18,749 nucleotides of DNA, from the NCBI GenBank assembly GCA_045640165.1, contig JAZUEK010000031.1, positions 1 to 18,749 on the forward strand. Reading direction: 5' to 3'. The translations under genes and the position numbers were made by a program. Source of the stretch: RGIG426 sp045640165 (GTDB taxonomy: Bacteria > Bacillota > Clostridia > Oscillospirales > Acutalibacteraceae). Under the pieces are notes generated by a model that worked only from the letters and a program-made list of their open reading frames with translations, made no database searches and had not been told where the DNA came from. Position 1 is the first letter of the stretch; the number at the start of each line of letters is the position of its first letter. Below are positions 14,801 to 18,749 of this stretch, piece by piece.

Positions 14801-16846
14801 ATTTTCAGACGGTTCGGAACCGCCACCGCCGTTATCATCGAAATGAATCACGTGGTGCGACGACTCCTCATTGTCACCGTCCACGTAGATAGGCAGCTCG
14901 TTTTCGCCGCTTTCTCCATTGTCGACACCATAGGAACACACAACCGTGCTCATATCGAAATTACGGGTAATCTTTCCCCACACAGATTCAAAAGAACCAA
15001 CCGTAGCCACATCTCTGCAATTCAACGTACGGTGACTGATGGTTTCGGGGTCATAGATAATCAGGCTCTTCATCTGCCAGTCGTCTTTAGAATGGGCACC
15101 CATCGACACTTCAAAAGACTGGAAGCTGGAGACGTCCTCGGCATCCAGGAAAAACATAATTTCTCCGCCGGGACGCAATCCTTGCAAATGATAGAAGTTC
15201 GGATAAACGGTTGTCGTTTTTGCATCGCCGTCATAATACGGCCAATATCCGTAAAAATTCTGGGGAGCCGTGTTCAGCGAATACACCTTTGTCGTTTTCG
15301 AAACGCCACCGGTGGATTGATAGGTAAATTTAATTTTCACCTCATCCGTTGTTCCGGCAGTGGCAGGCATATCCGTTTTAATAACCACCACGTAACGTCC
15401 GTCGTAATTGGGCGACAGGTCCACAGCACCGTCGTTTTCGGTGATGGTCAACGGTTTATAGCTTCCGGGAGACAGCGTAATACCGCTCTCTTTCTCCGAC
15501 AGGCAGTACGCAATGGGGTTCGCGTTGATGTCATAGAAGAATTGCGAGCTTTTCGCAGGGCCGGTATATTGGATACTGCTGCTCGGTACGTTTTTGTACA
15601 ATTTGAAGGCGGAAACCGAGAACAACTCATCTTTTAAGTCCGCATCCGTCAAATCGCCCTCATTCTCAATGACCTCGTTATTGCAGGTAATACCTGCTTG
15701 GCTCGCGGCATCTGCCGTATAATGCAGGCGGCACTCCTTCACTTTGCTGAAAGCAGGAAGCTTGCCGGAGAACACTAACTGTTCACCCTGCTGTAACAAA
15801 GAGTTGTAGACTTCTTCCCGTTCAAACTGCGTATACCCGTGTTCCGTACCCCAAGCGGCGGCACTGGTAAACACCGGCAACCACACTTTGTGGGAACTTC
15901 CGGCCGTGTCTACATAAGTCAATTCTAAGTTGAACAATTCACGGCACTGGCAATACTTGGTATCGAAGAACCAGTCGCCGTCCTTAAAGAGTTTCTCGAT
16001 ACCTGCCATATACACGTCGGCAATATCCAACTCAAACAGGTACTCGTCGGGGTCATCTGTCGTATAGGCCGCATTATTGCCCGAAATCAACTTATAGTTG
16101 TCATTCGTGCTCTTCGGCGAAAAGCGGAACAATTTATCGCTCTCGCTCAAATTCAAGGTCGTGTTCTTCGTATACGTAAAGATGGATTTGCCGGAAAAAT
16201 CGACGTACAGGTTGCTGGAATAGTAACCCATCATCTCCAACCCGTGGAGCCAATCCACCTGATAAATATCGATTCCTGCACAGGTCCAACCTTTGCTGCC
16301 GTATTGCTCGTACACGTCCAGCGACACGATTTCTTTCACCGGATAGTGGGGCGTCAGCAAAATTTCGTCCGTCGTATTGGCACGCAGAGCATCGGCGTTT
16401 TTCTCCGCCTCGATATCCACCGTATAGGCAATCGTGTCATCCACCGTAGCCAAGTTCTTTTTGGCGTTACCGTTTTTCATGGCACGCTCTATGGTGCTTT
16501 TTTTCGGTTGATTATGCGGAAGAATAATCTCCGCACGGGAAATACCTTTTGTATCCACGTAGCGAATGGCAATATAGCGAACCAACTGGCCGCTGTTCAC
16601 ACCGGTAGTAAACCGCACTAAGTATGTATTAGTGCAACTCTCCCCTTTGCCGGACACCGACTCTCCGAGTGTTGCCGTGTTGCCCGCTTTATTCGCCGCC
16701 TTGCCCGACGATTCTCCTGCCGCCGACACCTGCATCGCAGGGGACGTATACGGCAGCACAAAGCAGAGGGCCATTAACAGCGCCGCTACGCGCAAAACGG
16801 TCCTCTTCGCTTTCTGCAAAGAATGGGGTGTCTTCAAATGTTCCAT
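11867..16846 (-). CDS. Giant secreted modular beta-rich protein (1659 aa)
   Basis: No named family can be assigned with certainty. A signal peptide is clear: basic KAKR, hydrophobic VAALLMALCFVLPY, and a likely cut after VSAA (about residue 43). The ectodomain repeats a module ending in a strand, a variable turn, often a Trp, and a strand ending V/I-Y: VKEIVSLDVYEQYGSKGW (about 170), VSSFQSFEVSMGAHSKDDW (572), YGDLTAIRILPDDSD (777), VTSVQSIELKVRGVKGTVW (977), VKEITGVIIASTG (1311) and FGEIRYVTIEPYAKG (1442). This resembles PLAT/LH2-type or similar beta-sandwiches; I count seven or eight copies. A different beta domain (about 1490-1615) and a Thr/Ser/Glu-rich tail of about 37 residues close it. 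No LPXTG, dockerin or enzymatic motif was seen. The ATG at 16846 follows AGGAGG (16854-16859) by 7 bases; two further ATGs upstream are too close to or before that site. Confidence 0.88.
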   Translation of the reverse strand: MEHLKTPHSLQKAKRTVLRVAALLMALCFVLPYTSPAMQVSAAGESSGKAANKAGNTATLGESVSGKGESCTNTYLVRFTTGVNSGQLVRYIAIRYVDTKGISRAEIILPHNQPKKSTIERAMKNGNAKKNLATVDDTIAYTVDIEAEKNADALRANTTDEILLTPHYPVKEIVSLDVYEQYGSKGWTCAGIDIYQVDWLHGLEMMGYYSSNLYVDFSGKSIFTYTKNTTLNLSESDKLFRFSPKSTNDNYKLISGNNAAYTTDDPDEYLFELDIADVYMAGIEKLFKDGDWFFDTKYCQCRELFNLELTYVDTAGSSHKVWLPVFTSAAAWGTEHGYTQFEREEVYNSLLQQGEQLVFSGKLPAFSKVKECRLHYTADAASQAGITCNNEVIENEGDLTDADLKDELFSVSAFKLYKNVPSSSIQYTGPAKSSQFFYDINANPIAYCLSEKESGITLSPGSYKPLTITENDGAVDLSPNYDGRYVVVIKTDMPATAGTTDEVKIKFTYQSTGGVSKTTKVYSLNTAPQNFYGYWPYYDGDAKTTTVYPNFYHLQGLRPGGEIMFFLDAEDVSSFQSFEVSMGAHSKDDWQMKSLIIYDPETISHRTLNCRDVATVGSFESVWGKITRNFDMSTVVCSYGVDNGESGENELPIYVDGDNEESSHHVIHFDDNGGGGSEPSENETDWNKLKNSMTYKEALQDLGFNRTRATYEVSVQVAGNESASEQDGDTGSNNLFYFQLVFQNGSSAFVLANQQLTADGFRAGEEETFSISTNQDYGDLTAIRILPDDSDANENTDIFDKLNIQNITVSKMSSAIASTAWKFDNVGWIKIDYRDNAPKNTASGLTGRSAKELVREFTTTSKGVSTNLMFAITTDYYGDTDEEYNSPYTQEELQLEGTVTATVLYDTNEGQRTKNIDVVKRMYEYNGQTANYTSKGGDLSAKYTDENGEETACAVSDTNFMWRGGHTDRFFVNLTDVTSVQSIELKVRGVKGTVWTIKDVSVYQLLQNGTLRLNSVGEYQRHTPSQVSLIASGASDVYHMTVASDKTEKTLPIINFTANTIKNEESENGWTSTITREPDNRNDTLNLCVYMAENAQSPFKYSGGKSSQVYDLKAVMNYTVRDGDKPMDLTLTGMNYDSVNKVFYANGVTTYGFRSLNKLTLSVPSMTKVSALVDHAIVQHVRSGVVISSYYMDFHATGTTDPINVYDGSSRTPDNGLSRSDEKQVVSILFGKDTVASGLMAEKSDVAVALRYKLKGDPTGKEYNSPYIFLTDVKEKKVIQTEDGGETIQEEPYSAVRPGMVAEIPFYLANVKEITGVIIASTGVVSASIDGMTVGCYSLSGATQEPTAWYNFAGAQKLSATPVIMSVTDVNVVPIELSVVTAPSTDVISTSTSDPIRLTVGYVSQDGKQTRTMTIDDARKYLISGATESKKTATFRFFIKNFGEIRYVTIEPYAKGAYSRAAWGIDTLTVRSVVNGNSRVAERTLSDAIIREGEPRTINLCNISISTKTSFYNSQTKKSSTVNSDSQGRSSVLVHSGDQVTIKPTLSGSLAGYGYFVSAVKVVSGATAEVSCFKQGDGQIVFETPKNLTGATETYRVLIESEENEASKAIVEICVTPEDTVTAPAQTTSTTQTTSTEETTSTEPTETSTTETTTTTTAE
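11870..11977 (-). repeat. Thr/Ser/Glu-rich low-complexity C-terminal tail (coding)
   Basis: Degenerate tandem codons for Thr, with Ser, Glu and Gln, encode the last 35-40 residues of the giant protein (pieces such as TTSTTQTTSTEETTSTE and TETSTTETTTTTTAE). Such tails are common as glycosylated or wall-crossing linkers in clostridial exoproteins, but here nothing follows it. Confidence 0.8.
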
Positions 16847-16862
16847 AGTCATTCCTCCTGAT

Positions 16863-16908
16863 GCCGCGTGTTGCAAGGTCTCTCACTTTTAAAAGGGGAA
16901 AACGCGGC
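16863..16908 (-). promoter_or_regulatory. Possible leader hairpin upstream of the giant protein gene
   Basis: GCCGCGT (16863-16869) can pair with ACGCGGC (16902-16908), with the palindrome CTTTTAAAAG inside the loop. It lies 4 bases upstream of the Shine-Dalgarno within the 99-base gap after the STAS gene. There is no T-run, so it is not a terminator. A mRNA-stabilising or translational role is possible. No good promoter was found in the gap. Confidence 0.3.
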
Positions 16909-16945
16909 GAAAGGTTACAAATTTCAAGAAATTTTCGGGAAATGG

Positions 16946-17254
16946 TTATCCCCCGTTTTCAATACGCAAAAGTCCGGCAAATCCGGTCATTTCAAACACT
17001 TCCATCACCATACGCGGCACGTTGCGGAGAATGAGCTCTCCCTCACGCTTGCGCATTTTGATGTGAAGATTCTTGAGAATGCGCAATCCGGCGGAAGAGA
17101 CGTAGTCCATCCCCTCCATATCGAGAATCACGCGCGAAAAACGATCGGAAACGTCCTCGAAAATGCGTTCCATCTCCACAGACGTTACCGAGTCCAAACG
17201 ACCGTTCAAAATGAGTTCTCCCTCATCCACCCGTTTAATCAGTTTTACTTTCAT
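16946..17254 (-). CDS. STAS-domain protein (anti-sigma factor antagonist-like)
   Basis: A stand-alone STAS domain of 102 residues, the size of SpoIIAA/RsbV-type switches that release a sigma factor by binding an anti-sigma kinase, and of STAS proteins in other partner-switch modules. The key motif is VILDMEGMDYVSSAGLRIL, with the usual phosphorylatable serine just before AGLR (about residue 55). GELILNGRLDSVTSVEMERI forms the first strands. The ATG at 17254 follows AAAGGGGG (17265-17272). It lies 31 bases after the ATPase gene and 99 before the giant protein gene, so it is likely co-transcribed. No cognate anti-sigma kinase or phosphatase is in the window, so the partner is unknown. Confidence 0.9.
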   Translation of the reverse strand: MKVKLIKRVDEGELILNGRLDSVTSVEMERIFEDVSDRFSRVILDMEGMDYVSSAGLRILKNLHIKMRKREGELILRNVPRMVMEVFEMTGFAGLLRIENGG

Positions 17255-17285
17255 AAGGGAAAACCCCCTTTCTTTTGCGCATCAC

Positions 17286-18749
17286 TTAACGATGCTTCGT
17301 AATGTAGTGAGTCAACTCTTCAATCGTGACGGCAATCACCGTTTCGCCGTAATCGTTCATACGGTCAATCGGCGACACGTCGCCCATACGCTTGGCTTCC
17401 ATAATAAGCAACGACATAATATCGAATTCGGATTTCTTCTTCTCGTCCTCCGGCTTCGCTTCGGCGGCAGGTTTCTCCTCCGCAGCCGGCATCTCCGCCG
17501 GTTTCTCCTCGACCGGTTTTTCTTCGGCCGGTTTTTCCTCGGCAACCACTTCCACCGGCGTTGTCGCAGCAGGCGGCACGTCGTTGACCTCGTCGCGGTC
17601 CACCGGAACGGTGGAAGAACTGCCCGGAATCATACCCGGCACCTCGTGCTGAGCCACCGTCGGCTCGGACGCAATACCGCCGGCGGCGTTAAGCGACCGT
17701 TCGGCCGCCAACGCGGCATCCACCGCGCGGCGAATCTCTTCCTGCATCGCGTCGTGGCTGAACTTGGACAGAAGTTCCGCGAGCAGCCGTTCGGTTTCGC
17801 CGGACGAGGCCGGCGCCTGCACCACAACGGGCTGCACAAGCGGCTGCGCAGATTTCGGAATCAGCGCCGGATCCACCATCGGCACAACGGGTGCCGGTGT
17901 CGCGGCCGTTACGCCGCTTTCGGGCAGGTCGAATTCCTCTTCCAGCTCAAATTCTTCTGTAAAGTTAATCACCTTGTCAGCGCTCGACTCCGCTTCCTGT
18001 GCGGCTTTGGCGGCTTCCTCCTCGGCAAGAATTTCTTCCTCGGAGAATTCCTCAAACTCCACGTGCGGACGGTTAACCTTCTTGATGTCTTCTTCCTCGA
18101 TAACCTTTTTCACACGGGCGTTCTGTTCGCGCACCGTACGGGCATCGCCCATAAAGTCTTCCCAAGCGGCCTCGCCGTCGGCATCGCGGAAATAGCGAGT
18201 GATGTACTCGCGATCTTTGAACATCGCGACCACATCCTCCGGCACCGACACCTTAAAGGTAGAACGGCTTTGCGGAGACATAATGGCACACGCCTGGCCA
18301 CGCGGCGCGGAAATAATTTGTTCTTGTTCGTTTTCGTTGATACCGCCGGCTTTTTCATACAGCGTGCACAGGTCGTCCATATCGTTGGGCGCCAGAGAGA
18401 ACACAAAACTGTATTGGCAGGCGTTGATAATGGCGGTGGATTTCCGCGCAATCTCCTCCGAGCCGACAAAGTCCTTGATGTTCTGCGTGATGACGATTTG
18501 CATACCGTTGTATTTCCGGATCCGCTTCGCCAACTGGTACATAAAGTCAAGGGCAATGGGGAACTTCGTGTCGATGAAGACGTGCGCTTCATCAATGACA
18601 ACGATGACCTTCCGGTGAAGTCCGTATTTCAGGTTATAGTCCCGGTTCTTGATGATCTCGTTGTCGATGTATTTGAGCACCAGAAGCATCTGAGCGTTGG
18701 CGACCGTATTGTTGCGGTTCGCCAAAAGGCTCTGGAAATTGAAAACCGT
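17286..18749 (-). CDS. VirB4/TraE-like conjugation-type ATPase, N-terminal part cut by window edge
   Basis: C-terminal 487 residues of a VirB4-family ATPase, the motor that energises type IV secretion or conjugation. The frame is open to base 18749, so a TTG at 18725 is internal. Walker B is clear in KVIVVIDEAHVFID; family stretches FMYQLAKRIRKYNGMQIVIT, NIKDFVGSEEIARKSTAIIN and FVFSLAPNDMDDLCTLYEKA follow. Walker A must lie beyond the edge. After about residue 195 the protein leaves the usual family length: a Glu-rich, then Pro/Val-rich linker of over 200 residues including EEKPA-type repeats, and a compact C-terminal segment (DIMSLLIMEAKRMGDVSPID, then TIEELTHYITKHR). That extension is unusual for conjugation ATPases. 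It is the first visible gene of the minus-strand block. Confidence 0.88.
   Translation of the reverse strand, partial: TVFNFQSLLANRNNTVANAQMLLVLKYIDNEIIKNRDYNLKYGLHRKVIVVIDEAHVFIDTKFPIALDFMYQLAKRIRKYNGMQIVITQNIKDFVGSEEIARKSTAIINACQYSFVFSLAPNDMDDLCTLYEKAGGINENEQEQIISAPRGQACAIMSPQSRSTFKVSVPEDVVAMFKDREYITRYFRDADGEAAWEDFMGDARTVREQNARVKKVIEEEDIKKVNRPHVEFEEFSEEEILAEEEAAKAAQEAESSADKVINFTEEFELEEEFDLPESGVTAATPAPVVPMVDPALIPKSAQPLVQPVVVQAPASSGETERLLAELLSKFSHDAMQEEIRRAVDAALAAERSLNAAGGIASEPTVAQHEVPGMIPGSSSTVPVDRDEVNDVPPAATTPVEVVAEEKPAEEKPVEEKPAEMPAAEEKPAAEAKPEDEKKKSEFDIMSLLIMEAKRMGDVSPIDRMNDYGETVIAVTIEELTHYITKHR
17498..17542 (-). repeat. Three tandem 15-bp coding repeats (EEKPA/V)
   Basis: Three adjacent 15-base units beginning CCGGTTT (17498-17512, 17513-17527, 17528-17542) differ by only a few bases and encode repeated Glu-Glu-Lys-Pro-Ala/Val in the linker of the VirB4-like protein. 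Related, more diverged units lie at 17450-17497. Copy number could vary by slippage. Confidence 0.8.

Noticed and set aside
13949..15637. 562-aa plus-strand open frame opposite the middle of the giant gene
   Set aside because: Same reason: a shadow of the coding strand without its own start signals or recognisable domains.
17286..18749. An integrative conjugative element edge
   Set aside because: Only the VirB4-like ATPase points that way. No integrase, relaxase, attachment repeat or composition break was found in the window, so a mobile element cannot be supported here.

Overview
The window reads as bacterial chromosome from a Gram-positive, Clostridia-like organism, and an Oscillospirales-type lineage is my best guess. 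The clues are strong AAGGAG/AAAGGGGG ribosome binding sites at almost every gene, TTG and GTG starts, a lipoprotein-type solute-binding protein, a type III glutamine synthetase, a GC-rich third-position bias, and a VirB4-type ATPase of the kind common in Firmicutes. The taxonomy is inference; no rRNA or other marker is present. No tRNA, CRISPR array, transposase or integrase was seen.

Left part, plus strand (1-4832). The window opens inside a type III glutamine synthetase gene. It is followed by a compact nucleoside-catabolism operon: deoxyribose-phosphate aldolase (deoC), purine-nucleoside phosphorylase (deoD), phosphopentomutase (deoB) and cytidine deaminase (cdd). Together these free bases from (deoxy)nucleosides, convert pentose-1-phosphates to pentose-5-phosphates and split deoxyribose-5-phosphate into acetaldehyde and glyceraldehyde-3-phosphate. 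A terminator-like hairpin lies between glnN and deoC with almost no room for a promoter behind it. A strong hairpin lies after cdd.

Middle, plus strand (4833-10217). A 485-base gap holds that terminator, a near-consensus promoter (TTGACT-17-TATAGT) and a leader of about 240 nt that looks structured. A 10-bp long-range pairing in the leader covers the Shine-Dalgarno of the next gene. Then come potA-potB-potC-potD, a complete spermidine/putrescine-type ABC importer with overlapping or tightly spaced genes, and an aldose 1-epimerase-like gene as the last cistron. A convergent, bidirectional terminator closes this unit.

Right part, minus strand (10226-18749). Five genes are packed head to tail and are probably co-transcribed from beyond the right edge. 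In transcription order they are a VirB4-like ATPase (upstream end cut by the window) with a long Pro/Glu-rich tail; a small STAS-domain (anti-anti-sigma-like) protein; a 1659-residue secreted protein built of recurring beta-sandwich-like modules with a Thr-rich C-terminus; a one-TM protein with two similar extracytoplasmic halves; and a cytoplasmic charged protein of unknown function. This combination of a secretion-type ATPase, a STAS switch, a giant modular exoprotein and an anchored beta-protein is the most unusual content and the best candidate for an undescribed cell-surface or secretion system. Its function cannot be assigned from sequence alone.
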